From Sphingomonas sp. RIT328 (GTDB lineage: Bacteria > Pseudomonadota > Alphaproteobacteria > Sphingomonadales > Sphingomonadaceae), in assembly GCF_000632225.1 (NCBI RefSeq), contig NZ_JFYV01000025.1:1-43884 (forward strand): a stretch of DNA of 43,884 nt. Reading direction: 5' to 3'. A model generated the notes under the pieces. That model saw only the letters and a list, made by a program, of their open reading frames with translations. It did no database searches and had not been told where the DNA came from. Positions within the stretch are counted from its first letter, which is position 1, and the number at the start of each line of letters is the position of its first letter. Both the position numbers and the translations under genes were made by a program. Positions 7,341-15,968 of the stretch are shown piece by piece.

Positions 7341-8462
7341 ATGATGCGGCGCGGCCCCGCCCCGTTATGGCTGGTGCAGCCGTCGCGGTTCGCCGGCCTG
7401 TCGCCGCGCAATGCCGCGGCGGCGCTGGCGGCACTGGCGCTGCTGCTGCTCGCGACGTTGCTCGTCTTCGCCGCGCCGACGCCGCCCGCCGCGAGCGGCG
7501 ATGCCGGGCGGCGCGACGATGATCTGGCCGATGTCGTGCTGTACGAGACGATCGTCGCCAACGTCCGCCATGGCGCCGGCTATTACGACACCGCGACCGA
7601 GGCGATGCGCGCCGGCAATTATCCGCTGCGGCCGTTCGTCACCGTGCGCCTGCCGACGCTGGCGATCGTCCAGGCCTCGGTTCCCCATGCGATCGTCGTG
7701 CTGCTGCTCTATCTGCTCGCCGCCGCGGTGATGCTCGCCTGGTGGCAGCGGCTTGCCCCCGTCTTTGCGCGACCGCCGCCGCGGGTGATCGCGATGGTGC
7801 TGCTCGCCGGCGGATTGATGGCGTTCGTCCAGCGCGAACTGCTCGCCTTTCACGAGATCTGGGCGGGGTTGCTGATCGCTTTGTCGCTCGGCGTGCACCG
7901 GCGCGGCCAGTGGCTGCCCGCGGTCGCCTTCGGCCTGTCGGCGGCGGTGATCCGTGAGACCGCGGGACTCTACCTGCTCCTGATGACGGTCGGCGCGCTC
8001 GTCGAGGGCGAGCGGCGCGAGGCGGCGGCCTGGGCGGTCGCCGCGGCGATCCTGACGCTGGCGCTGGCGGCGCATGCCCATGCGGTGGCGCAGGTGGTCG
8101 GGCCGCTCGATCCGGCGTCGCCGGGCTGGTCGGGGCATCTCGGGTTCGGCTTCTTCGTGCGGACGATGACCGTGTCGACCGCGCTGATGATCGCGCCCCT
8201 GTGGCTGGCCGCACCGCTGGTCGGACTCGCGTTGTTCGGCTGGGCGGCGTGGCGTGACCGGACGGGACTGCGCGTGCTCGCGGTGCTGCTCGGCTATGCC
8301 GTGGTGCTGAGCGTGTTCGGCCGCGTCGATACCTTCTATTGGGGCCTGCTGATCGCGCCGCTGCTGCTCGTCGGCCTCGTCTTCGCGCCCGACGGCCTGC
8401 GCGACCTGATCGAGGCGGCGGGCGACCGGCGGCGGATTACGGTGAAGAGGGTGGTGCGATGA
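7341..8462 (+). CDS. Polytopic inner-membrane protein of unknown function
   Basis: A 373-residue, very hydrophobic protein with roughly eight to ten apparent membrane segments. The first is AAAALAALALLLLATLLVFA near residue 30. A loop at about residues 53-85 has an Asp-rich start (DDDLADVVLYE) and tyrosines (GAGYYDTATEAM). That topology and an acidic first loop recall GT-C-type glycosyltransferases or DUF2029-like proteins, but I cannot confirm either. The start at 7341 follows the ubiB stop by 4 bases; a second ATG lies at 7344. The stop overlaps the coaBC start in an ATGA, so it is part of the same operon. Its conserved setting between ubiB and coaBC does not reveal a job. Confidence 0.8.
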   Translation: MMRRGPAPLWLVQPSRFAGLSPRNAAAALAALALLLLATLLVFAAPTPPAASGDAGRRDDDLADVVLYETIVANVRHGAGYYDTATEAMRAGNYPLRPFVTVRLPTLAIVQASVPHAIVVLLLYLLAAAVMLAWWQRLAPVFARPPPRVIAMVLLAGGLMAFVQRELLAFHEIWAGLLIALSLGVHRRGQWLPAVAFGLSAAVIRETAGLYLLLMTVGALVEGERREAAAWAVAAAILTLALAAHAHAVAQVVGPLDPASPGWSGHLGFGFFVRTMTVSTALMIAPLWLAAPLVGLALFGWAAWRDRTGLRVLAVLLGYAVVLSVFGRVDTFYWGLLIAPLLLVGLVFAPDGLRDLIEAAGDRRRITVKRVVR

Positions 8463-9658
8463 CGCGTATCCTGCTGATCGTCGGCGGCGGCATTGCCGCC
8501 TACAAGGCCTGCGAGCTGATCCGGCTGCTGCGCCGGCAGGGGCATCAGGTGCGCTGCGTGATGACCGAGGGCGCCAGCCACTTCGTCACGCCGATGACGC
8601 TCGCCGCGCTCAGCGAGGACAAGGTCTACACCAGCCTGTGGGACCTCAAGGACGAGGCCGAGATGGGGCATATCCAGCTCAGCCGGCAGGCCGACCTGAT
8701 CGTCGTGGCGCCGGCGACCGCCGATCTGCTGGCGCGGATGGCGGGCGGCCTCGCCGACGACCTCGCCACCACCTTGCTGCTCGCCACCGACACGCCGGTG
8801 CTGGCGGCGCCGGCGATGAACGTGCGGATGTGGCAGCATCCCGCGACGCTGCGCAACGTCGCGCAGCTGCACGCCGATGGCGTCACCATCCTCGAACCCG
8901 ATGCCGGGGCGATGGCCTGCGGCGAGTTCGGCCCCGGCCGCCTGCCCGAACCCGCGGCGATCGCCGCGGCGGTGGCGGCGATGCTCGCCCCGCGCGAACG
9001 ACCGCTCGCCGGGCGCCACGTGCTGGTCACCGCCGGGCCGACGCACGAGCCGATCGATCCGGTCCGCTATATCGCCAACCGATCGTCGGGGCGGCAGGGC
9101 TTCGCCATCGCCGCAGCGCTCGCCGACCTGGGTGCCGCGGTGACGCTGGTCGCCGGTCCGGTGACGCTCGCCACGCCGCCGGGCGTACGCCGCATCGACG
9201 TCGTCACCGCCGCGGAGATGGCGGCGGCGGTGGCGGCGGCGCTGCCCGCCGATGCCGCGGTGATGGTCGCCGCGGTCGCCGACTGGCACGTCGCCGCCGC
9301 GCCGCAGAAGGTCAAGAAGGGCGATAAACCGCCGGCGCTGGTGCTCGCCGAAAACCCGGACATCCTCGCGACGCTCGCGCAAGGGCCGCAGCGGCCGCGC
9401 CTCGTCGTCGGTTTCGCCGCGGAGACCGAACGCGTCGTCGAACAGGCGACGGCGAAGCGCATCCGCAAGCGGGCCGACTGGATCGTCGCCAACGACGTGT
9501 CCGGCGACGTATTCGGCGGCGAGGCCAATACGGTCCACCTCGTCACCGCCGATGGCGTCGAATCATGGGAGCAACTGCCGAAGGCGGCGGTCGCACGCCG
9601 GCTCGCCGACCGGATCGGGGCGGCGCTGGTTCTTGATCCGTTCGACAAGGCGGAGTAG
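8459..9658 (+). CDS. coaBC: Bifunctional phosphopantothenoylcysteine decarboxylase / phosphopantothenate-cysteine ligase
   Basis: A 399-residue CoA biosynthesis enzyme. The N-terminal flavoprotein decarboxylase half has [18 protein letters not shown], the PAMNVRMW motif around residue 120 and the catalytic-cysteine segment [13 protein letters not shown] around residue 155. The C-terminal ligase half has [26 protein letters not shown] and [20 protein letters not shown]. It converts 4'-phosphopantothenate and cysteine to 4'-phosphopantetheine. The start at 8459 overlaps the previous stop by 4 bases. The stop lies 10 bases before dut, a pairing seen in many proteobacteria. Confidence 0.97.
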   Translation: MTRILLIVGGGIAAYKACELIRLLRRQGHQVRCVMTEGASHFVTPMTLAALSEDKVYTSLWDLKDEAEMGHIQLSRQADLIVVAPATADLLARMAGGLADDLATTLLLATDTPVLAAPAMNVRMWQHPATLRNVAQLHADGVTILEPDAGAMACGEFGPGRLPEPAAIAAAVAAMLAPRERPLAGRHVLVTAGPTHEPIDPVRYIANRSSGRQGFAIAAALADLGAAVTLVAGPVTLATPPGVRRIDVVTAAEMAAAVAAALPADAAVMVAAVADWHVAAAPQKVKKGDKPPALVLAENPDILATLAQGPQRPRLVVGFAAETERVVEQATAKRIRKRADWIVANDVSGDVFGGEANTVHLVTADGVESWEQLPKAAVARRLADRIGAALVLDPFDKAE

Positions 9659-9668
9659 CTCAACCCGG

Positions 9669-10115
9669 ATGAGTCCTGACATCGAGCTTCGCCTGCGCCG
9701 CCTGCCCCATGGCGAGGGACTCCCGCCGCCGGCCTATGCGACCGCAGGCGCGGCGGGGCTCGATATCGTCGCTGCCGAAACGCTGACGCTTGCCCCCGGC
9801 GCGCGCGCGGCGGTGGCGACCGGATTCGCGGTGGCGATCCCGGAAGGCTATGAGGTGCAGGTTCGGCCGCGGTCCGGCCTCGCGCTCAAGCACGGCATCA
9901 CCTGCCTCAACACGCCGGGCACGATCGACTGCGATTATCGCGGCGAGATCAAGGTGATCCTCGCCAATCTCGGCGCCGAGCCGGTCGATATCGCGCGCGG
10001 CGAGCGGATCGCCCAACTCGTCCCCGCCCCGGTTCAGCGCGCCACGCTGGTCTTGGTCGACGCACTCGACGATACCGCGCGCGGCAGCGGAGGATTTGGA
10101 TCGACCGGCCGATGA
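9669..10115 (+). CDS. dut: Deoxyuridine 5'-triphosphate nucleotidohydrolase (dUTPase)
   Basis: A 148-residue trimeric dUTPase that hydrolyses dUTP to dUMP and PPi, keeping uracil out of DNA and feeding dTMP synthesis. All five family motifs can be read: [44 protein letters not shown] and the C-terminal [10 protein letters not shown], which closes over the active site. The ATG at 9669 fits both family length and the [15 protein letters not shown] start. The last four bases overlap the next gene (ATGA). Confidence 0.97.
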   Translation: MSPDIELRLRRLPHGEGLPPPAYATAGAAGLDIVAAETLTLAPGARAAVATGFAVAIPEGYEVQVRPRSGLALKHGITCLNTPGTIDCDYRGEIKVILANLGAEPVDIARGERIAQLVPAPVQRATLVLVDALDDTARGSGGFGSTGR

Positions 10116-10507
10116 TTACAGCATGGCTTTTGGCGGCACAGCTTGCCGGCGTCTCGGCCCCGCCGATGCCGCCGCAGGACTGGAGCCAGCTCCGTCCCCT
10201 CCCCTACAGCCGCGATCCCGATGACGGCGGCACTCTGTCCAGCTTCGTCCGCGCCGAGGTCAAGGCCGGCCGCTGCAACGCGGCGACGCTGTCGGCGCAG
10301 GGCTATGTGCTCAAGGTCGATCTGGCGGTGCTGGTCGGGCCCGGCGGCACGCCGAAGCGGGTCGTGCCCCGCGCCATCGCCTGTCCTTCGGTTGAGCAAT
10401 ATGCCGCCGGGCTGGTGTCGAGCATGGCGCGCGGCAATGTCACCCCGGGCGATACCGATGCCGACAGCTGGTATCGCACCAGTCTGACCTTCACCTGGCC
10501 GGCGTGA
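10112..10507 (+). CDS. Small exported protein of unknown function
   Basis: A 131-residue protein with a likely short signal peptide ([16 protein letters not shown]) and a mature part rich in charged and small residues. Two cysteines (GRCNAAT and AIACPS) could form a disulfide in the periplasm. The region [36 protein letters not shown] vaguely resembles TonB C-terminal or energy-transducer-like folds, but I do not recognise a named family. It is tightly coupled: the start overlaps dut by 4 bases and its TGA overlaps the GTG start of the moeB-like gene. Real gene, function unknown. Confidence 0.75.
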   Translation: MITAWLLAAQLAGVSAPPMPPQDWSQLRPLPYSRDPDDGGTLSSFVRAEVKAGRCNAATLSAQGYVLKVDLAVLVGPGGTPKRVVPRAIACPSVEQYAAGLVSSMARGNVTPGDTDADSWYRTSLTFTWPA

Positions 10508-11265
10508 CGCTGTCCGACGCGGAGCTGACCCGCTACGCCCGTCATATCGTATTGAAGGAGGTCGGCGGCGCCGGGCAGCAGCGCTTCGCCGCCGCGCGGG
10601 TGCTGGTGATCGGTGCCGGTGGCATCGGTTCGCCGGCGATCCAGTATCTCGCCGCCGCCGGTATTGGACGTCTGACCATCGTCGACGACGATCACGTCGA
10701 CCTCTCCAACCTCCAGCGCCAGACGATCTACACCAGCGACGACATCGGCGCCGGCAAGGCCGAGCGTGCGGCAGCGGCGGCGCGGCGGCTCAATCCGCAT
10801 GTCGCGGCCGTCGCGGAGACGACGCGCGTCGCTGCGGACACGGTCGCGGCGCTGGTCGCGACGGCGGATGTCGTGCTCGACGGCTGCGACAATTTCACCA
10901 CCCGGCTCCTCGTCGCCGATGCCGCTTATGCGGCACGGGTCCCGCTCGTCTCGGCGGCGATCGGCCAGTTCGATGGCCAGCTCGGCGTGTTCCGCGGTTG
11001 GGAAGTGGACAAGCCTTGCTATCGCTGCTTCGTCGGCGCCGATCCCGACCGGCCCGGCGTCAGTTGCGCCGAGGACGGCGTGCTCGGGCCGATGGCGGGG
11101 ATGATCGGCAGCCTCGCCGCGCTTGAGGTGATGCGCGCGCTGCACCCGTTCGGTGACGACAGCGCTGGCCGGCTGCTGCTCGCCGACACGTTGGGCCTGC
11201 GCTTCCGCACGCTGACCCTGCCCAAGGACCCCGGCTGCCCGACCTGCGGCTTAGCCCGAAATTAA
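10504..11265 (+). CDS. moeB: HesA/MoeB/ThiF family adenylyltransferase
   Basis: A 253-residue E1-like enzyme that adenylates the C-terminal glycine of a ubiquitin-like sulfur carrier (MoaD for molybdopterin or ThiS for thiamine). It has the nucleotide-binding GAGGIGSPAIQYLAAAG at about residues 35-51, DDDHVDLSNLQRQ, the DGCDNFTTR motif and the cysteine segment GVSCAEDGVLGPMAG. Zinc ligands are CYRC and CPTC near the C-terminus. There is no rhodanese domain. The GTG start at 10504 overlaps the previous stop. MoeB versus ThiF cannot be settled here because neither moaD nor thiS lies nearby; the symbol follows the closest sequence pattern. Confidence 0.88.
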   Translation: MTLSDAELTRYARHIVLKEVGGAGQQRFAAARVLVIGAGGIGSPAIQYLAAAGIGRLTIVDDDHVDLSNLQRQTIYTSDDIGAGKAERAAAAARRLNPHVAAVAETTRVAADTVAALVATADVVLDGCDNFTTRLLVADAAYAARVPLVSAAIGQFDGQLGVFRGWEVDKPCYRCFVGADPDRPGVSCAEDGVLGPMAGMIGSLAALEVMRALHPFGDDSAGRLLLADTLGLRFRTLTLPKDPGCPTCGLARN

Positions 11266-11288
11266 GCCCGGTCGGCTAGTCAGCGCCG

Positions 11289-12422
11289 ATGACCCGTGCC
11301 CGCCCCAAGATCCTGACCGTGTTCGGCACCCGGCCCGAGGCGATCAAGCTGTTCCCGGTGATCCGCGCGCTCGATGCGACCGGTGAAGTCGAGACGGTGA
11401 CCTGCGTCACCGCGCAGCATCGCGGCCTGCTCGACCAGGTGCTCGCCATCGCCGGCCTGACGCCCGACATCGACCTCGACCTGATGGAGCCGGGCCAGTC
11501 GCTCGACCGGCTGACCGCGCGGCTGCTCACCGGGCTCGGCGAGGTGATGGACGCGGTGCGGCCCGATCGCGTCATTGTCCAGGGCGATACCGCCACCGCG
11601 ATGGTCGGCGCGCTCGCCGCTTATTACCGCAAGATCCCGGTCGCGCATGTCGAGGCAGGGCTGCGATCGGGCGACATCTACCAGCCGTGGCCGGAGGAGG
11701 TGAACCGCCGCATCGTCGCACCGATCGCCGACCTGCATTTCGCCCCGACCGATACCGCCGCGGCGGCGCTGGCACGCGAGACGGTCACCGCGGGGGTGCA
11801 CGTCACCGGCAATACGGTGATCGACGCGCTGCACTGGACGCGCGAGCGGATCGCCGCCGACCCGGCCCTCGCCGCCACGCTCGACCCGTTGGCGGAGCGG
11901 TTCGCCGGCAAGCGGATCATCCTCGTCACCACGCACCGGCGCGAGAATTTCGGCGACGGCATGGCGGCGATCGCACGGGCGATCGCCCGGATCGCGGCGC
12001 GTGACGATGTCGCCATCCTCTTCCCGATGCACCCCAATCCCAACGTCGGTGCGGTGATGGATCGCTGGCTCGGCACACCGGACAATGTCGCGCGTATCGC
12101 GCCGCTCGACTATCCGCATTTCATCCGCGCGCTCGGCTGGTGCGATCTCGCGCTGACCGATTCGGGCGGCGTGCAGGAGGAAGCCCCGGCGCTCGGCAAG
12201 CCGGTGCTGGTGATGCGCGACACCACCGAGCGGCCCGAAGGGGTCGCCGCCGGCACCGCACGGCTGATCGGTACCGATGAAGAGCGCATCGTTTCCGAAG
12301 TCTTCACGCTTCTCGACGACACATCGGCCTATGCCGCGATGGCGCGCGCGCATAACCCGTTTGGCGACGGCCACGCCAGCACCCGGATCGCGAGGATCAT
12401 CGCCGATGCTATCGGACACTGA
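11289..12422 (+). CDS. wecB: UDP-N-acetylglucosamine 2-epimerase (non-hydrolysing)
   Basis: A 377-residue enzyme that interconverts UDP-GlcNAc and UDP-ManNAc in the cytoplasm. Family motifs are ILTVFGTRPEAIKLFPVIRAL at the start, VQGDTATAMVGALAAYY, VAHVEAGLRSG and, in the second domain, LTDSGGVQEEAPALGKPVLVMRDTTERPEG. The stop lies 17 bases inside the next gene, wecC, so the pair is translationally coupled and together makes UDP-ManNAcA, a precursor for capsule, O-antigen or other surface glycans. No glycosyltransferases are adjacent. Confidence 0.96.
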   Translation: MTRARPKILTVFGTRPEAIKLFPVIRALDATGEVETVTCVTAQHRGLLDQVLAIAGLTPDIDLDLMEPGQSLDRLTARLLTGLGEVMDAVRPDRVIVQGDTATAMVGALAAYYRKIPVAHVEAGLRSGDIYQPWPEEVNRRIVAPIADLHFAPTDTAAAALARETVTAGVHVTGNTVIDALHWTRERIAADPALAATLDPLAERFAGKRIILVTTHRRENFGDGMAAIARAIARIAARDDVAILFPMHPNPNVGAVMDRWLGTPDNVARIAPLDYPHFIRALGWCDLALTDSGGVQEEAPALGKPVLVMRDTTERPEGVAAGTARLIGTDEERIVSEVFTLLDDTSAYAAMARAHNPFGDGHASTRIARIIADAIGH

Positions 12423-13704
12423 ATTGAACGTCGTCGTGCTCGGCCTCGGCTATATCGGCCTGCCGACCGCGGCGGTGATCGCCCGCACCGGCGCGAAGGT
12501 GCTCGGCGTCGACGTCACCGAGTCGGTCGTCGAGACGGTCAATTCGGGGCGCGTCCATATCGAGGAGGTCGATCTCGACGGGCTCGTCTCGGGCGTGGTC
12601 GCGCGCGGCGCGCTGCGCGCCTCGGCGCAGATCGCGCCGGCGGACGTGTTCGTGATCGCGGTGCCGACGCCCTTCGCCGCGGATCACGCGCCCGACATCA
12701 CCTATGTGCTGCAAGCCGCGACGACGATCGCCGCGGTGCTCAAGGCGGGGGATACGATCATTCTCGAATCGACCTCGCCGGTCGGCACCACCGAACGCGT
12801 CCGCGACCTGCTCGCGCAGCTTCGCCCCGATCTGCGCGTGCCGGGGCGTGCCGGCGAGGCCGCCGACGTCGCCATCGCTTATTGCCCGGAGCGCGTGCTG
12901 CCCGGCCGCATCCTCGTCGAGCTGATCGACAACGACCGCGTCATCGGCGGCATCACCCCGCGGTGCGCGCGCAAGGCGCTGACCTTCTATCGCCGCTTCG
13001 TCCGCGGCGCCTGCGTCACCACCACGGCGCCGGCGGCGGAGATGACCAAGCTCACCGAAAACGCCTTTCGCGACGTCAATATCGCCTTCGCCAACGAGCT
13101 CAGCCTGGTCGCGGATACGATGGGGGTCGACGTCTGGGAGGTGATCCGCCTCGCCAACCGTCATCCGCGCGTCAACATCCTCCAGCCCGGACCGGGCGTC
13201 GGCGGCCATTGCATCGCGGTCGATCCCTGGTTCCTCGTCCATGCCGCCCCCGACCATACGCCGCTGATCCGCACCGCCCGGCTGGTCAACGACGGCAAGA
13301 CCGATCACGTCATCGCCCAGGCGAGCGCCATGATCGAGGCGCGGCCCGATGCGCCGGTCGCCTGCCTAGGTCTCGCGTTCAAGGCCAACATCGACGATTT
13401 CCGGGAAAGCCCCGCACTCAAGGTCGCGCAGGCGCTGGCGCAGCGCTACGGCGAGCGGGTCCGGATCGTCGAACCCTATGCCAGCACCCTGCCCGCGCCA
13501 TTCGACGGCACCGGTGCGACGCTGATCGACATCGACACTGCGATCGAGGGCTGCCCGATCATGATCGTGCTGGTCGATCATGACGTGTTCCGATCGGTGC
13601 CGGTCGAGGAGCGCAGCGACAAGCTGGTGCTCGACACCCGCGGCATCTGGCCCGACCAGCCCGCCGCGGCACGGCAGACGGAGTCGCTGCGACTCGTCGG
13701 CTGA
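12406..13704 (+). CDS. wecC: UDP-N-acetyl-D-mannosamine dehydrogenase
   Basis: A 432-residue nucleotide-sugar dehydrogenase oxidising UDP-ManNAc to UDP-ManNAcA with two NAD. It has the N-terminal Rossmann signature VVVLGLGYIGLPTAAVIARTG, the ESTSPVGTTERV and YCPERVLPG motifs and TKLTENAFRDVNIAFANEL. The active-site cysteine lies in GPGVGGHCIAVDPWFLV, and GLAFKANIDDFRESPALKV sits in the C-terminal domain. The ATG at 12406 gives the correct N-terminus and overlaps wecB by 17 bases. YCPERVLPG with WFLV favours a WecC-type rather than a UDP-glucose dehydrogenase. Confidence 0.95.
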   Translation: MLSDTELNVVVLGLGYIGLPTAAVIARTGAKVLGVDVTESVVETVNSGRVHIEEVDLDGLVSGVVARGALRASAQIAPADVFVIAVPTPFAADHAPDITYVLQAATTIAAVLKAGDTIILESTSPVGTTERVRDLLAQLRPDLRVPGRAGEAADVAIAYCPERVLPGRILVELIDNDRVIGGITPRCARKALTFYRRFVRGACVTTTAPAAEMTKLTENAFRDVNIAFANELSLVADTMGVDVWEVIRLANRHPRVNILQPGPGVGGHCIAVDPWFLVHAAPDHTPLIRTARLVNDGKTDHVIAQASAMIEARPDAPVACLGLAFKANIDDFRESPALKVAQALAQRYGERVRIVEPYASTLPAPFDGTGATLIDIDTAIEGCPIMIVLVDHDVFRSVPVEERSDKLVLDTRGIWPDQPAAARQTESLRLVG

Positions 13705-13781
13705 GCGTCACGTCGCGTTCAGACGGTTGCAGCCAGACTCATGCCGTTCTACCTGCCTTGGCTCACGATCGACAGGATTCC

Positions 13782-14552
13782 ATGCTCAAGAAGCTGCTCA
13801 AGGTAGGCCGCGCTCCCGTAGCGCCCACCACCGCCATTCCCGATGGCGAGCGCGTCTATGCGATCGGCGACGTGCACGGCTGCGCCGATCTGCTCGACGA
13901 TCTGCTCGACCGGATCGACGCGGACGACCGCAGCCGCGCCCCGGCGCGGACGACGATGATCTTCCTCGGCGATCTGGTCGATCGTGGCCCCGCCTCGGCG
14001 CGTGTGCTGGAACGGCTGCGCACGCTCGCCGCCGAACGGCCGGACACGCACTTCCTGCTCGGCAATCACGAGGAGGTGTTCCTCGAAGCGTTGAAGGGCG
14101 AACCCAAGGCGCTGCGCATGTTTTGCCGGATCGGTGGGCGCGAGACGATCCTAAGCTACGGCATCGACGCCGCCGATTACGACCGGATGGATTATGAGGA
14201 GCTGCACGTCGCGATGCGCGCACGCATCCCGGCGGACCATCAGGCCTTTCTCGAACAGTTCGAGAATATGGTGACGATCGGCGACTATGCCTTCGTCCAT
14301 GCCGGGGTGCGCCCCGGCACCGACCTCGCCTCGCAGCGCGGCGCCGACCTGCGCTGGATCCGCAATCCGTTCCTCGACCACGATCGCGCGCTCGAGAAGA
14401 TGATCGTCCATGGCCATACGATCAGCGACGGCCTCGACGAACAGGTGCATCGCATCGGGGTCGATACCGGCGCCTATGATACCGGGGTGTTGAGCGCGCT
14501 GGGGCTGGAGGGCGCCGCGCGCTGGCTGGTGCAGGCGCGGCGCGACGGCTGA
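13782..14552 (+). CDS. PPP-family metallophosphoesterase (serine/threonine phosphatase-like)
   Basis: A 256-residue protein with all the hallmark metal-binding motifs of the PPP phosphatase family: AIGDVHGCADLL, FLGDLVDRGP, LLGNHEE, HAGVRPG and a late VHGHT. These form a binuclear metal site. Bacterial members include lambda-type protein phosphatases and diadenosine tetraphosphatases, and the exact substrate is unclear. The ATG at 13782 (MLKKLLKVGRAP) was chosen over an upstream TTG. It lies 77 bases after wecC, so it may be a separate unit. Confidence 0.9.
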   Translation: MLKKLLKVGRAPVAPTTAIPDGERVYAIGDVHGCADLLDDLLDRIDADDRSRAPARTTMIFLGDLVDRGPASARVLERLRTLAAERPDTHFLLGNHEEVFLEALKGEPKALRMFCRIGGRETILSYGIDAADYDRMDYEELHVAMRARIPADHQAFLEQFENMVTIGDYAFVHAGVRPGTDLASQRGADLRWIRNPFLDHDRALEKMIVHGHTISDGLDEQVHRIGVDTGAYDTGVLSALGLEGAARWLVQARRDG

Positions 14553-14676
14553 CATATTGCTCTGTGGCGCGGCGGCAACAGCGTCGCTCGAAACCGCGCC
14601 GCTGCGGCTTAACGATTGTTGGCGCTCCCATCATCTGTCATGCGCCGAACGGACGAGCTTATTCGGGAGATTTGAC

Positions 14677-14922
14677 ATGACCTTCGGCAAGACCATCCTC
14701 GCCCTCGCCGCCGCCACCATGGCGGTCGCCCCCGCCGCTGCGGCGTCGGCCAATCCGGCCGCCAGCCTGTCGGTCGCCAAGTCGGTGCGCACCGGTTCGG
14801 CGTCGGCGAAGAAGAACGAGCTTGCCGGCGGCGGCATCATCGTCGCGGTGATCGCGGCGGCTGCGGTGATCGCTGGCATCGTCGTGGTTGCGGACAGCAG
14901 CGACAATTCGGACAGCAACTAA
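14677..14922 (+). CDS. Small exported or membrane protein, unknown function
   Basis: An 81-residue protein with a signal peptide (MTFGKTILALAAATMAVAPAAAASA), a basic linker (KSVRTGSASAKKNELAGGG), one transmembrane stretch (IIVAVIAAAAVIAGIVVVA, residues about 54-72) and an acidic Ser/Asn/Asp tail (DSSDNSDSN). A GGAGA ribosome-binding site lies 6 bases before the ATG. It stands alone with its own terminator 30 bases after the stop, which argues for a well-expressed independent gene. I do not recognise a family with a known function. Confidence 0.8.
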   Translation: MTFGKTILALAAATMAVAPAAAASANPAASLSVAKSVRTGSASAKKNELAGGGIIVAVIAAAAVIAGIVVVADSSDNSDSN

Positions 14923-14951
14923 GCTGATCGTCCGCTCCGGCGGAAAGGATG

Positions 14952-14980
14952 GCGGCCCCGACCGGGGCCGCTATTTTTTT
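14952..14980 (+). terminator. Rho-independent terminator
   Basis: A perfect 8-bp stem, GCGGCCCC (14952-14959) with GGGGCCGC (14964-14971), encloses a GACC loop and is followed by TATTTTTTT. It is oriented to end the 81-residue protein gene. Confidence 0.95.
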
Positions 14981-15052
14981 GTCCGGCGCAGATCGACGCG
15001 AGCGGAAAAGACGCGGGCGGCGGACGATCCGCCGCCGGCGTGAGCGGATCGA

Positions 15053-15652
15053 TCAGCGACCGCCGGGAGCGCCCTGCGGCATCGCGCCGGGAGGCATCGC
15101 ACCGCGCGGCAGGCCACCGGGCATGCCGCCCTGCTGCGCCTGGGCCTGTGCCTGCATCTGGCGGACCACCGCCTCCGGCAGGAAGTCGATCAGCTCGATA
15201 TCGAAGACCAAAGTCGAATTGGCCGGGATCGGCCCCTTGGCCTCCGCGCCATAGCCGAGCGACGGCTTGATCCAGACGCGATACTTCGACCCCTTGGGCA
15301 TCAGCTTCAGCGCCTCGGAAAAGCCGGGGACGACGCCGGCGACCGGCATCGGCGTCGGCTGCTGCGACTTGTCGAAGGTGGTGCCGTTGAGCAGCTTGCC
15401 TTCATAGTTGATGAGCGCGACATCGCTGTCGGTCGGCTTGGCGGCACCGGGCGCGCCGGGCTGGATCACCTGATATTGCAAGCCGGAGGCGGTGGTCACC
15501 ACGTCGCTGCGGCGCGCGTTCCGCGCGAGGAAATCGTCGCCCTGCCGGGCCAGCAGGAAGGCGGCGAGGATCGCGACCGCGATGCCTACCCAGAGGTAGA
15601 TGAGATAGGTGCGCTTGACGGGGCGCAGCGGGACGGCGGTGACAGTCGACAT
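15053..15652 (-). CDS. FKBP-type peptidyl-prolyl cis-trans isomerase
   Basis: A 199-residue membrane-anchored foldase. An uncleaved-looking N-terminal anchor (YLIYLWVGIAVAILAAFLLA, residues about 15-34) precedes a linker. The FKBP domain follows, with SGLQYQVI, DSDVALINYEGKLLNGTTFDKS, the active-site region VVPGFSEALKLMPKGSKYRVWIKPSLGYG and PIPANSTLVFDIELIDF. The C-terminus is a Gln/Met/Gly/Pro-rich tail of about 35 residues, probably disordered. It should catalyse prolyl isomerisation in the periplasm. It lies downstream of rpsU on the same strand, separated by a strong hairpin. Confidence 0.93.
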   Translation of the reverse strand: MSTVTAVPLRPVKRTYLIYLWVGIAVAILAAFLLARQGDDFLARNARRSDVVTTASGLQYQVIQPGAPGAAKPTDSDVALINYEGKLLNGTTFDKSQQPTPMPVAGVVPGFSEALKLMPKGSKYRVWIKPSLGYGAEAKGPIPANSTLVFDIELIDFLPEAVVRQMQAQAQAQQGGMPGGLPRGAMPPGAMPQGAPGGR

Positions 15653-15710
15653 CGTTGGGGCACCTGAGGGTTATGGTGCCGGGCCGGCCGTCACCGGTTG
15701 AGGTTCACGT

Positions 15711-15753
15711 CGCGCCCCGCGGCTGCGCCCGACCGGCGCGGCCACGGGGCGCG
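15711..15753 (-). repeat. Long near-perfect hairpin downstream of rpsU
   Basis: The outer arms CGCGCCCCG (15711-15719) and CGGGGCGCG (15745-15753) pair perfectly. Immediately inside, GGCTGCGCC (15721-15729) pairs with GGCGCGGCC (15735-15743) with one G-T wobble, over a 5-base loop. Only one opposed mismatch separates the two stems, making an 18-bp stem in 43 bases. No T-run follows on either strand, so it is not a textbook terminator; it could protect the rpsU 3' end or attenuate read-through into the FKBP gene. Confidence 0.75.
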
Positions 15754-15761
15754 GGCAGTAC

Positions 15762-15968
15762 TTAGCGCGCGCCGTCCTTCTCGGCGCGCTTGCGCTCGAG
15801 CTTGCGCGAACGGCGGACCGCCGCGGCACGCTCGCGCGCGCGCTTTTCCGACGGCTTTTCGAAGTGACGGCGCAGCTTCATCTCGCGATACACGCCCTCG
15901 CGCTGCAACTTCTTCTTGAGCACACGAAGAGCCTGGTCGACGTTGTTGTCGCGGACGACGATCTGCAT
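15762..15968 (-). CDS. rpsU: 30S ribosomal protein S21
   Basis: A 68-residue, highly basic ribosomal protein with the S21 pattern: [22 protein letters not shown], then [19 protein letters not shown] and a Lys/Arg-rich tail. S21 acts at the small-subunit platform and helps mRNA base-pair with the anti-Shine-Dalgarno region. The length fits alphaproteobacterial S21. It is divergent from xylX across 351 bases. Confidence 0.97.
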   Translation of the reverse strand: MQIVVRDNNVDQALRVLKKKLQREGVYREMKLRRHFEKPSEKRARERAAAVRRSRKLERKRAEKDGAR

